34,892 nt of DNA from Azolla pinnata (lineage: Eukaryota; Streptophyta; Polypodiopsida; Salviniales; Salviniaceae): contig JBBBWG010000002.1 in the NCBI GenBank assembly GCA_037176905.1, forward strand, positions 194,629 through 229,520, written 5' to 3'. The notes under the pieces are model-generated. The model did not search any database. It worked only from the letters and a program-made list of their open reading frames with translations, and was not told where the DNA came from. The number at the start of each line of letters is the position of its first letter. Position 1 is the first letter of the stretch. This document shows positions 1-10,296 of this stretch, one piece after another. The position numbers and the translations under genes were made by a program.

Positions 1-41
1 TTAGTTATGCGAGTGATGTGAATTCTTTTCTCGCAGTTCGA

Positions 42-187
42 CAGATTTCCGCATTCCCAGCTTTAGGGTTTAGGTTTGAGGGTTTAGGGTCTAGTTATTC
101 CCTGCTTTAGGGTTTTAGTGTTGAAGGTTTCGACTGAATGTTTGGGCGCTGTTAAATTCTCGTATGGTGGCAGATTTCCGCATTCCC
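42..187. repeat. 17-bp direct repeat bracketing degenerate telomere-like DNA
   Basis: The 17-mer CAGATTTCCGCATTCCC occurs at 42-58 and again, identical, at 171-187. Between the copies, 62-118 holds several imperfect copies of the plant telomere motif (TTTAGGG, GGTTTAGGG, TTTAGGGTTTT). The second copy runs straight into a GC-rich coding fragment. Seen: the repeat and the motifs. Inferred: a break-repair or insertion scar rather than a promoter. Confidence 0.7.
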
Positions 188-379
188 GGAGCCGCCTTCC
201 TGCGGCGGCCCGACTTCAACATGTTCGCGCACTGCTACGACGCGTCGGACTTCATGTTCCGGTTCGTGACGGCGGGGTTTCGACACGCTGCACCGCAACC
301 GCTGGCTCGTGCTCAACACGTTCCGCGAGCTGGAGGCGGAGACGCTCGACTATCTGCGGGGCGAACGCGGCCTGCGTAC
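164..379 (+). pseudogene. UDP-glycosyltransferase (UGT) fragment, frameshifted
   Basis: One frame from 164 reads FLRRPDFNMFAHCYDASDF and on to FVTAGF. At about 279 the homologous reading moves by one base (an apparent extra T in GGGTTTCGAC) and continues as FDTLHRNRWLVLNTFRELEA. The second part matches the plant family-1 UGT segment that usually reads like LVNTFEELE, in the middle of the protein before the UDP-sugar (PSPG) box. No start region, no PSPG motif and no continuation are present, and the fragment ends in a TGC/TGT microsatellite at about 376. Base composition is strongly GC-rich and unlike the other exons in this window. I read it as a captured or decayed piece of a UGT gene that cannot encode an enzyme. 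The UGT assignment rests on a short motif, so a small doubt remains. Confidence 0.65.
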
Positions 380-505
380 TGCTGCTACTGCTCTTCTTAC
401 TGCTGTTGCTAATGCTGTTGCTAATGTTGTTGCTACTGATGTTGTTGCTATTATTGTTGCTGTTAACTGCTGTTGTTGCTGCTACTGCTGTTGTCGCTGC
501 TACCG
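376..505 (+). repeat. Imperfect TGC/TGT trinucleotide microsatellite
   Basis: About 130 bases of imperfect TGC/TGT/TAC triplets. It keeps several frames open and produces Leu- or Cys-rich phantom reading frames on this strand and Asn/Ser-rich ones on the other. It directly abuts the UGT fragment. Confidence 0.85.
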
Positions 506-1155
506 TTCTTCTGCCGATTGGGCCGCTACAGCCGCCGCAGTTCCTTGAGCAGAAGAGGACAGACGGCAGCGGATCGCCTCTGCAAGCGGCTGCCCCGCCT
601 CCTCCTCCGATAACTTCCGATCCTTTGTCGAGAGCCTTACAAGCTCTCCAATCTGAAATTCTCATGCATGCTCTTTCTCTGCTGAGGCTTTTAGGGTTTT
701 GACCAGCTAAACCAGTCCCTAAGGCATTCTCCAGATCATCGGGAACTCGGTCAAATAATCAGACTGGTGTGTGTGTATCTGGGCTTTTGTAACATGAATG
801 ATTCACCGGTGATCAAACCTCTTGACTTCAAGGACCAAATCAATGAGATACTAAGCTACACAGCATGATTTTCAGCCCACAATTCACATAAACCTCCAAC
901 CAGAAAACTTGTGCCAGATCTCCCTACAAATGATCATATAAGCATGGCCCTCTCTCATCGCCGGCGCCCTTTCAAACATAGGCAAAATCAAACGGCAACG
1001 GGAGGAGGTTTCAAGAAGAAATGGGTAGGAACACACCAGAAACCTGAGGCGAAAAACTGCCCACTTGTTCTTAAAATCTCCTAGCCTCTTTCCATTTAGG
1101 TCAGCCATATATATATCATGATCTTTTCGATATACAAAGAACGCTCCGACGTACT
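506..1155. other. Intergenic stretch, no gene recognised
   Basis: 506-720 is moderately GC-rich and ends in a TTTTAGGGTTTT telo-box-like motif near 690-700. 720-1155 is AT-rich and lies downstream of the ataxin-2-like gene, which is read leftwards. I found no supported coding frame. Confidence 0.5.
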
Positions 1156-1161
1156 TTTATT
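1156..1161 (-). terminator. Probable poly(A) signal of the ataxin-2-like gene
   Basis: AATAAA on the minus strand (TTTATT on plus), about 115 nt downstream of the stop codon at 1275-1277. Spacing and sequence fit a plant near-upstream poly(A) element and imply a transcript end at about 1130-1150. This is inferred from the motif alone. Confidence 0.5.
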
Positions 1162-1274
1162 GCTGAATCGACAACACCGCCCCTTGGTTACACATTCCTT
1201 TTTCCCGGTGTAGAACACGATACATTTGGGGGAGCAGCCCCAAACCAATGTATAAAATCGTGTGGCTAATCTTT

Positions 1275-4200
1275 CTACAGCCGTTCGGGTTGAAAACTGG
1301 CTGTTTTGCTTCCCACCGACTTCGCCGTATTTCCTCCTGTAGCCGGCACCACACTCGGTGGTGGAGGTTGCATAGATGAGACAGGAGGAGCCATAGCCTT
1401 GTCAGAAGCTGGTGCCGACGAAGTGTTAACTTGTTGTTGAGCTGCCAAAGGCCGCAGGTGCTGCCCTGAGACAAACCAAAAAGTTGGTGAGGGAGGTGTC
1501 GATTCCTTGCTGAACATCAAGGCTTTTTGCATTACCGAAAGACACAAATCATGCCCAGCAGACGAGTTACGTTTAATTCAACTATACAATTTGTCGTAGA
1601 TTGCAGATTAGATAAGAGTCGTTTTTTACGAGAAACAGCCCGTTCCACTCATAACCATTCATACTAATTCTAATACAATGCATATTGAGAAGCTACCCAA
1701 CCTTGTCCCACACCTGTTTTCAGGGTCTTCATGTTCCTTCTCGTATTAGCGTTAAGTTCTAAAGTTTTGGATAACAATCACTCAGTTATCAGTTATCATT
1801 TTTGGAGAATGCAAGCTTAGAAATAACAAGTCAAGTGACCTCCACCAAACATTCTTAAGAGTTAGTTTGATGATGAATGCACCTACCTCGATGTCTAGGC
1901 TGTGATTGCTGCCCAGTCTGGAGTGGCTGCGGTGGTGGAGGTGGCATCAGCCCCTGTATCTTCAGAATTGCAGAAAAGTTAGGAACCCTTGGACTTGGGA
2001 ATGGGAAGTAAACAAACACGAGAGACATTTGTGTTCATGTGAGACAGAAAGAAAGTACATCTAGCAGACACCATTTAAGAGACCGGAATTGACCTATAAA
2101 AGCAAACAAGAGATTACATCCTATATTTTGGTCTTCTCTTTGAGATATACCAAACTAAATGTAATCAAAATAAACAAAAGATGACAAAACAATCCTCGTA
2201 TCTATGAAACCCCAGTTTTTGCTTCAGAAGATCTCTACACACCGGGCAATCCAAAATGAAGACATCCTGAAGCATGGGAGCACCTTTTTTCAGGAGAGGT
2301 AAACTATCTTCAATCCATGAACATCCAGATAGCCAAGACCAAAAAAACCAGTAAATTGCCACTGCCCAATGCATTGAAACCTATTTTGTGCAGCCTTCAC
2401 CTCTGCCTGGGTTATACCGTGAGCACTCGGGCTTCACTCCTTATCATGTAAGGAATCATCGAAACAAAAGGTATCTCCACATGATGTTCCCTCTGAAAAC
2501 ATCAGTCCCCCCATTTTCACCCCGTTTTAAACATAGCCACAGTAGTTTGTAGCTCATGGAACAGTACGCATCCACATTGCCTTTCAAAAGGAACACAGGT
2601 TGCTTCGCCACACAAAGTATAGCACATCGGTCTTCCTTACAGAGAGAGAACAGGGGCCTTGAAATGTGACTCCTAGGTGGGTGGGTGGGTGTGTGGGATC
2701 ATGTATATTCAACATTCCCCACTCCCAAATGGAATTCAGATTCTGATATTGTTAACCATGCTTGAGTGGTGTTGAACGCCACCATTTGAGTGGTGATAGT
2801 GATCTTGTTACCCATGCTTGATTCTGATATCAATCAGCTAAGCACACTACCATCAGCATAGAGTAATCATGGCTCCCTGCTAAGCAACGTAATCTGACAG
2901 CTTCTCTATGCATAACAGTCATTTCCATTACAGCTACACAAAGGTCACAAATTCTCAGCAGTCTAATTTTTCCGCCTCCACCTCAATAAATCCACAATAG
3001 ACTGCTTTTTTCTCTTCTAGATTCGGCAGCCCTTCTCAAAGAGAAAAAAAGCCACCTTTCCAAGTAGGATCATGAACCCCACTTTGTAAAAAATCTCACA
3101 GTTCACAGTGATGCTTTATTAATAATCACTTGTTCAGCAGGCCGAATGGACATACATTGTTGCTGTTGGCATGAATTGGCTAATGAGATGACGTCCCTGG
3201 GAGGGTGATACTCAAGGAGGTCAAGTAACAAATATCATGTAAATATTGTGCTCATTCGCATTTTCAAGTTTGCTGAGAAAAGCTATGATTGGCATTCAAC
3301 TCACTATCTTGAGTTGAGCATGCAATGATTGTGTGCGCACAATCTCTCTTCCAAGAGAGAAGCTGTAAAGCTCCGTTAGATATAAAGAGCATACCATTAG
3401 ATACAGTCTGGAGATATAAAGAGTTTGTTCAGGTACTGCATGGTCTCTACGTGTCAGAAAGATGGTAAAACATGACTAACAAAGGCTTTCCCAAACTATG
3501 CTTATGTAAGCATGCGCAAGTATTTTGAAACATACATTACATGCATGACACATAGCTCCCCACAAGGGATATGCTCATTCCTCACAAACGATCCACAAGA
3601 AATAGATCAATCCCAACAGAAGCATACCTGCAGATAAGGATGAAAATATGCAACTTGTCCACGTGGGCTAAACATTACTTGCTGAGGATACTGTAATGAT
3701 GAAATTGTCATTTAGTATCTATCCAGGGAACACAAAGGGAAATTTTTCATTTTTAGACAACTCCACATCAAAGAACCTTACCATCTGTGCTGTAGGGTGA
3801 ACATATGAAGATGTTTGCTGGACAGGTTGCACCTGTGATGGATACCTCACTGCTTGCGGCACCTGTGTCATTCTTGAGTAAGTACAATCATCTTCGCATT
3901 GGTAGATGTGAATGTGGGTACGTTAATTTATATATGCAAATAGATAAATAAATATATATAAATACATTGGATACATGATCATCAAACTTACTGGCTGTTG
4001 CAATTGAGGCAACATTTTCATTGCGGGTTGCCCGCCAGAAAGAGGAGGTGGAACAAGTGCTCCAGAAACAGGTGTATATGGTGGTGGCGGCATGTATGAA
4101 ATTGCACCTGGAGAGTATGGTGGATATCTCCCTGTTGATTGTGAATTGGCACCTACCGGGACAGTCTGTATTGGAGGAACAGGTACCATCATGCCAGGGA

Positions 4201-7200
4201 CATACAACGGCCCTTGAATTACTGGCGATGGTGGCCTCAGAGGTGTAAAGCTTGGAGTAAAGGACATTGCATTTGGATTTAGTTTGAATTCCTGGCAAAA
4301 ATTGCACCAAATAGAAAACCTGAGAATGAACTTGTTCAAAACAATTATCAGCATTAAACAAAGGCGATACACCAGATTACTTGTCTAGCTTATTGGGTAT
4401 TTACCACAACATCCCAAAGTTACTAGAAGTTATCAGAAACTTTGTTGGATATCTAAAGATTACTCAAAACTTAAAGGTGCTTACTTTTTCCTAGAACAAA
4501 TTGAGTGGAAGGAGATTTTGATAAATTGCTTGCCTTGGCATTCGGGTTTAATGAAGATTTCTTCTTGAAGTCAGAAACACCAGAAGAAGAGGACGGGGAT
4601 GATGGCACTGGTGTCGAACTAGAAGAACTTAAAGAAGCAATCAAAGCCTCTGTGATTTGGGGTGAGGAAGTTGCCCCACTTGAGGATGCAGTTTCAACTT
4701 GACGATCTGATTGTGAATTTGTTTCACTACCTACATTCTCAGTTGGCTCGATATCTTCCTCAAGAACTGCAACCTGCGTTTTGGTACTAGCTGCTGCTAT
4801 GGAATCAGATCCACTAACATCACTATTGATGCTCTCCGGAATCGGCAAAGCAGCAGCAGGTGGTCCATATAAAGATGCCATTTTACGCGTACTACCAGAG
4901 GCTCCAGTGTGCTGCCTTACAGATGTAAGATCCCGCAAGCTCTCACTAAAAGATTTGAGCTCATTCACTTGATCTTCGCGTTGTTTTCTGCCTCTCTTCG
5001 CACTCTCCTGGAGCTTAAACTCATTGAACTCTCTATCATGAAAGTTTGCAAATTTGATCAGCTTGCAAAACTTTCATCAGTTGAATAGATACCTAAATTC
5101 GGAATATTTTGATGAGCCACAAACCTGTAAACTTCCTCGGTTACTTGGGGAAAACCAGGATCTAGATCCAGTGCTTGTATGCTCGTGAGATCTCCTATAC
5201 GAGGAGAGACCAATGGTGAATGCAATCCACCGACCTTTCGCAACAGAGACCACAAATTATATGGGAGAATATATCAGAGTACATAAACCTTTAATATAAT
5301 GCATTAAACTTATTATACCTTCACAATAAGCTTACTACGGTCAATGATTGTCTGTGACACTCTGTCTTTAGCATTATCACTCCTAATTTGGTGTGAATCC
5401 AACAGACCCATTGTGGACACCTGAGCTGAACAAGATGGTTCAACTTCTATAGGTTTACTCTTCACCTGTAAAGATGCAACATATGAGGGATAAACTTAAT
5501 CAGAAATTGAGTTCATATCAATCTTCTACAGCCTGTTACCTCATTTAAATCAGGGGATGGCTTGTTTCTTACAGCTTCAGCTACAGCTACATCCTTAAAA
5601 GTAGGTTTGCTTTTGTTGTGTTCACTAGCCACGGTTTCAGGTTCATCAATAGAGTTCCCGAATGTTACATCATTGTAGAAGTCCATACTTCCATCGTTAT
5701 TATCATCACCAATATCCTCACTAGTAGTACGTAGAACAGAAGAGTATCTACTTTCTTCATCCATCAACTCAAACTCCTTCATTATGTTGACTCCTCTTTC
5801 CTGTGTATGGAAAGAAACACTTAGGCAAGGTCACACATAGTAGGCCTACAAATTAAATCATTGGTCTCCAGTATATCAAGTAGTCACTCTGGAAGTAACA
5901 TTTTAGCCAGCTTACAAGAAAATGTTCAATTATTCGAAGCTCAAAGAGCCCACCTCAGCCAAATGAAGATTTCGTGTACCCTGCCCTTCAATCTCACGGG
6001 CAATGCGGCAAGCCTCTCTCTCTCGCTCTCGCATTTGAGGACCTCTTTCAAGCTTAGTAGTGTACAATTCCTCATCAAATGTGCTCTCAACACCAAACAA
6101 AGATTTATTGATCTCGAATTGATCCCAATTTCTGCCAGAAACAGAAGAATGCAATCGAAAAATGCAAGCCAGTTCTGAAACAACATTGAATTTCGTTGAA
6201 AAAGAAAAGACTAAATTCTAACCTATTCCAGGTGTTCTGGAAAGTGGATTCCAGTCCTAGGTCAACTGGATCATCCTTATCAGGAGTCCACGGCTTAAGT
6301 TCCCTCTCTATCTCTCCATGTCTACCTTGTGATAAAAATGAGTCAGTAACAATATCTGAGCGATTGTCACAGGATCTCCCATTTTGAAACCACTCTTCTT
6401 GTAGAGGAACATCCTGCAGGAAAGGCAATCATTCACTAGACATAAGAAATGTCAAAACGAAAAAAAAAAGGGAAACACCACAAAGACTTTACCTTAGCAA
6501 TTATTTGAACAAGATCATGTGCATGCACAATAAACGTTTTTACTGGCCTTCTTGGTAATTCTTTGGCATTGTCATTTGTTTCGTCTTTGGACAAACCGTT
6601 GGAAATAAGTCGTGCCATTCGTAGCACAATTCCTGCTCCAGAGAGTGTTTGCCAAAGTTGATACATTGCTATCAGGGCCAAATAACTCAAGAAAATATCG
6701 GAGGGTACATATCTAAAGCTTTGATACATACGTAAGGTATAAATACATACATACTATCTCTCACACATGCTCCACAAAGGAAATGCCAACCATCTTACAC
6801 TCAATTAATAGGCATGCACAAGCAGAATTACATATCAAACATCCTCAATCTTAATGAAGAATCATGTACTAGAAAAAAGCAATGGCATTTAGACAAACCG
6901 TAATCTTTATCAGCATTTGCAGTGTGAAAGATGCCTGAATAGACGGATCCATTTTTCACCTGAACTTCAACAGTCTGGCCAATCAGACATGCTGTCAGAC
7001 ACAATAAAGACCCTGGATCGCCATTTTTGGTTTCATCCTGGGAAAGTGTTTCGTGCTTATCTTCAGCAGTTCTGGAAGTAGAAGTGATGTTCTGACCAGC
7101 ATTACTGCTATGTGATTGGTCAATCTGTGCATATCTGAAGCTTTCTGTGCCCAAATTATTGTTGGATGCTGACCTAGAAGATCTGCTCTTGTTATATTCA

Positions 7201-7301
7201 CTTCTATAACTTTCTGGACGACCACCAAGTTCCCGATCTCCATGTCGACGATTCAGGCCATTCAGCATAGAAGGCTTGTGTTGTGTTTGTGGCTGACTCA
7301 T
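1275..7301 (-). CDS. CID4: Ataxin-2-like PABP-interacting protein (CID3/CID4 type)
   Basis: Exons in coding order: 7301-6899, 6632-6493, 6413-6223, 6131-5954, 5800-5540, 5465-5319, 5234-5125, 5032-4534, 4291-3992, 3862-3782, 3690-3628, 1953-1887, 1465-1275. They sum to 2631 nt, or 876 aa plus TAG. Domains: LSm/SM-ATX at about 94-180 (GQTVEVQVKNGSVYSGIFHT); LsmAD at about 246-310 (FGVESTFDEELYTTKLERG); tandem overlapping PAM2 at 636-657 (LNPNAKEF then LNPNAMSFTP); then a Pro/Gln/Tyr-rich tail. The family binds the MLLE domain of poly(A)-binding protein through PAM2 and acts in cytoplasmic mRNP and stress-granule biology. The start is the first ATG after an in-frame stop, and MSQPQ...NGLNRR resembles plant CID N-termini. 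All introns are GT-AG except the GC-AG intron at 4292-4533. The 1.67-kb intron 1954-3627 is exceptional in size and could hide an exon. No polyglutamine tract is present. Confidence 0.9.
2679..2697 (+). other. G-quadruplex motif in a long intron
   Basis: Four runs of three Gs with loops of 1, 1 and 5 bases (GGG T GGG T GGG TGTGT GGG). It lies in the 1.67-kb intron of the ataxin-2-like gene, on that gene's template strand, so the RNA itself is C-rich here. Confidence 0.6.
4292..4533 (-). other. GC-AG intron splitting the first PAM2 motif
   Basis: On the minus strand the exon ends ...AATGCCAAG and the intron begins GCAAGC; the acceptor is TTGCCAG before GAATTC. Joining gives SLNPNAK|EFKLNPNA, the expected tandem PAM2. 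The nearby GT sites at GTAAGC and GTTCTA either break the PAM2 frame or replace its second half. Read-through meets a stop at 4471, with the first PAM2 left incomplete. Confidence 0.8.
5040..5075. repeat. Inverted repeat inside a 92-nt intron
   Basis: GAAAGTTTGCAA at 5040-5051 pairs with TTGCAAAACTTTC at 5063-5075, with one bulged base and an 11-nt loop. It fills the 3' half of the ataxin-2-like intron 5033-5124, just upstream of the acceptor. Reading straight through this intron meets an in-frame TGA, so it must be removed for a full-length protein. Confidence 0.7.
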
Positions 7302-8808
7302 TCTCAAGTTCAATCAAGGGACTGGACTGATATTTGCAATTCCCTCTTTCAAACTTCTGGTGGTGAGTCAAAAATGATATTTTCGGACTTCAACTGGTGA
7401 CAGCAAAAGAAAAAATATATAATGTCACTATCAAATTTATTCTGGTTAAAAGGGAACATAATTAATAAATGTTCAAGATGGGGAACTAAGAGGTCAGGAC
7501 AGGTTTTATCTAAAAAAGGTCGAAATGCTCCTCAGCTACAAAATGGATAGACGATATGATAGTGAGCAAAAGATCGCAAGGAAGGTGGGAGATTTTTGTT
7601 TTTTCTTTTTTGAGCCCCATAGGATTAATTAGGAACAAGTGAGAATTCATCAACCTTGCAAATGAATGAGGAAATGTTTCAAAGCTTGGCTAATCACTTG
7701 GCATGTGAAACCATAAGATCTCTCATCATGAACAGATGCATTTCTAGTCAGCTTTTATTGTCTCATTTCCTTTGCTATGATCTTGTGTTTTTCCATAAAG
7801 AGCTCCAGGAAATTTGTGCATATCGATCAGAAGTTTTCTCTTTGTTTCCTCTGAGAAAAGCCGGATTTTTAGATTTGTTGAATCGAATGAGAAAATAAGG
7901 CTCACCCCATTTGATTCACTAATTCTCTTACCATTATGCAAGACAGCCTCGTATTTGACAATCCAAATGTCCATTTTTGACCAGGAGACACTTGATACAT
8001 ATATATATGTAAAGATTTCACAAGTCAACATTGGTTAAACCCCACTTCAAACCCTGAATTTGAAACTTTCAGTAATTATATTCCTGAAATGCAGTATTTT
8101 TGTTCCTAAAAAACATGCAAAGCTCAACAGAAGTTTCATTTTGATAATTCTGGTGCAAATTGCTCTTTTTGGTCCAATAAACAGAAATATCCTCAGAACT
8201 GTGTGGCTAATGATACTGTACTTCAATCAGAAGAATATTGCTCAGAAAAGCCACATTCAACCACAACCGCTGGAATCCTTAAATAGACAATAATTCCTTG
8301 CATTTCACAACCAGAAGATGAGACGAGTGCCAATTACAGAGGGTAAAAGAGATATGGAGTAACTTACCAGAGTGTGACGATACCAAAGAGAAACAGAAGA
8401 ACACCATAAATGAAGGCCGAGATGGGGGAGGGGGGGCGTTGTGTCAATGTTCTTGGTCTTCGTCCTCCTTGTCCGTTTATTCCTGTTCCTGAAAAATAGA
8501 AACTTTGTCGGGAAAGATTGCTGGGAAACCCCAGGAAGATGATCAAGCAAATCTTGAGCGCCTGCAAAAAGCTCCAAGGCTGGCTGGGTCGAGGCTTCGG
8601 AAGAGGGAAGGGCGGAGAAGGACGGAGAAGAAAATGCGGTATGCGGGAATCGATCCGCAAGAAGGCCGATAAGGAGGAGGAGGAGGAGGGAGAAGCGCTC
8701 GGGCTCGCGCGCTCGCTCTGTGTTTTGCTGTGCCCTGCTTTTCTGCGTTGCAGAGAGACGACAAAACATAAACATACACAAATTTTTCTGCTTTGCTCTG
8801 CGTTTGTT
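7302..8808 (-). other. Probable 5' leader and promoter of the ataxin-2-like gene
   Basis: The leader appears spliced. A possible non-coding exon lies at 8488-8368, with acceptor TTTTTCAG before GAACAG and donor CTG|GTAAGT. A plausible acceptor CACCAG precedes TTGAAG at 7393, close to the coding start. Transcription probably starts near 8.7 kb, below the GAA tract. Open frames inside this stretch show no family resemblance and are treated as chance. Splice motifs are the only evidence. Confidence 0.4.
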
Positions 8809-8833
8809 GGAAGAAGAAGAAGAAGAAGAAGAA

Positions 8834-8866
<33 letters not shown>

Positions 8867-8928
8867 GAAGAAGAAGAAGAAGAAAGAAAGAAAGAAAGAA
8901 AGAAAGAGAAGAAGAAGAAGAAGAAGAA
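8809..8928. repeat. Compound GAA/GAAA microsatellite upstream of the ataxin-2-like gene
   Basis: Alternating blocks of GAA and GAAA, about 120 bases, seen as CTT/CTTT on the sense strand of the leftward gene. It is followed at about 8940-8975 by an imperfect TGTATC hexamer run. It lies just 5' of the inferred transcript start. Confidence 0.9.
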
Positions 8929-8975
8929 CTTCTACATCTGCTTTATCATCTGTATCTGTATCTGTATTTGTATCT

Positions 8976-10296
8976 TCATTGTAATTTGCTTCTGATCTCT
9001 CTACTCCGATTTGGTTCCGCGGGGCTGCTATATTTACGCTCAGGGCTCGATTCGACGACTACGATTGGAATGAACGACAACCAGCATATCGCGAGGTTTT
9101 AGCAATTTCGATCTGATGCGTAGATGTTGGTATTGCAATCGGTGCTCGTTTGGGTTCGAAAATACTAACTGCGATTATCGGAACATCAAAACATGCGTGG
9201 AGTTGTTAACCCTGGTTGGTGATGCTATAGGATATATTAGGTAGGACGATTCTGTTTTGAGTTGTGTACAATACTAGTTTGGCTAGCTCGTACCAAGACT
9301 ATTACTCGATCGAGGCCCTCGTTATATTGCACTTTGCTGCATCCGATTTCTGGGTCTGATTCACATTGCCGATCATGTGAAGATCGTGAGAGTTTGTATA
9401 CCCTTGCTATGGATTGGCTTGCATAAAAATTCCCCTAGTAGTAAAGCATGCCCTTTCCAAAACATGCTCTTGGATAATCGTGGTTAAGCTTTCACAATCG
9501 TTACGACTTGCACTCCTAGACCGCATGAAACTTGATATTCAACTGCATCCGTTCTTTTCTTTCGGCATAATCCATGTGAGGGAATGATGAGGACGATGAT
9601 GAAGCATTTCGAATAATTATGATGGCGCTCTCTCGTGGACAGTGTGGGCCTTCGCAATTCACATGATAGTTCAAATCGTTCTTACCTTGTGAGGGAAACC
9701 ATTATCCTCCTAAATTGCCTGAATTCAAGTTTCTTGATCCGCTAGACGAGACTTTTGATGAAGAGCTCAATTATGTCCTAAAATTGATCAGTTCACTTTT
9801 TAAGGGCATGTATCGAAGTACCCTTATGACATCATTTGTTAAACTTCATAATCAACCAAAGCCATTAAACTTCAAAAACTGCAATAGCAAGTCAAATGAT
9901 GAGCAAGTTTGTTGTGTTGGGCTTTTTAAGAGGAGGATTTACTAATCAATTCCAAGCAGATGGAATGGGCGCGAAGAGGTGAATGAGGTGATAGTTCCTA
10001 ATACCATTATCGAAATACTACAGACCTTTTAGAAAACTCATGAGATTTTGCATATAGACAATTTGTCAGTCCTCTAATATGAACTTGCTAGCTATGTATC
10101 TCACAAGAATTAAATAGCTAGAGATGTACCTCTATCTTGGCTCAACTACAATAGTAGCTATTTCCCCGTAATCGAGACTGAAATTTACACTTGATTAAAT
10201 CATCGCTTCCGCCGGAACTTTTCACAAATCTTTTTGCTCTTTGAGTACGATGAACCAAGTCTCAAATGCTATTTCCATACACAGGAGCAACCAAAT
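8976..10296. other. Gap between the ataxin-2-like promoter and the phosphatase 3' end
   Basis: AT-rich sequence with only short open frames. The longest, 9715-9945, has no recognisable motif and no splice-linked partner. It should contain the 3' UTR of the leftward phosphatase gene on its right and upstream promoter DNA of the ataxin-2-like gene on its left. I see nothing else supportable. Confidence 0.5.

Noticed and set aside
4471..4533. The end of the frame at 4471 as the true C-terminus of the ataxin-2-like protein
   Set aside because: It would leave PAM2 half-finished although the matching second half is in the next exon. The GC-AG join explains both.
5058..5124. Continuing the ataxin-2 exon to the stop near 5066
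   Set aside because: The next conserved block (EFNEFKLQESAKRGRKQRED) is then out of frame. A 92-nt GT-AG intron from 5124 to 5033 restores the frame exactly.
8518..9102. Lys/Arg/Glu-rich plus-strand protein
   Set aside because: It is generated by the GAA/GAAA microsatellite and is antisense to the ataxin-2 leader.
9715..9945. 76-aa plus-strand frame with an FDEEL-like stretch
   Set aside because: The likeness to LsmAD is a few residues only, with no other domain support and no splice partners.
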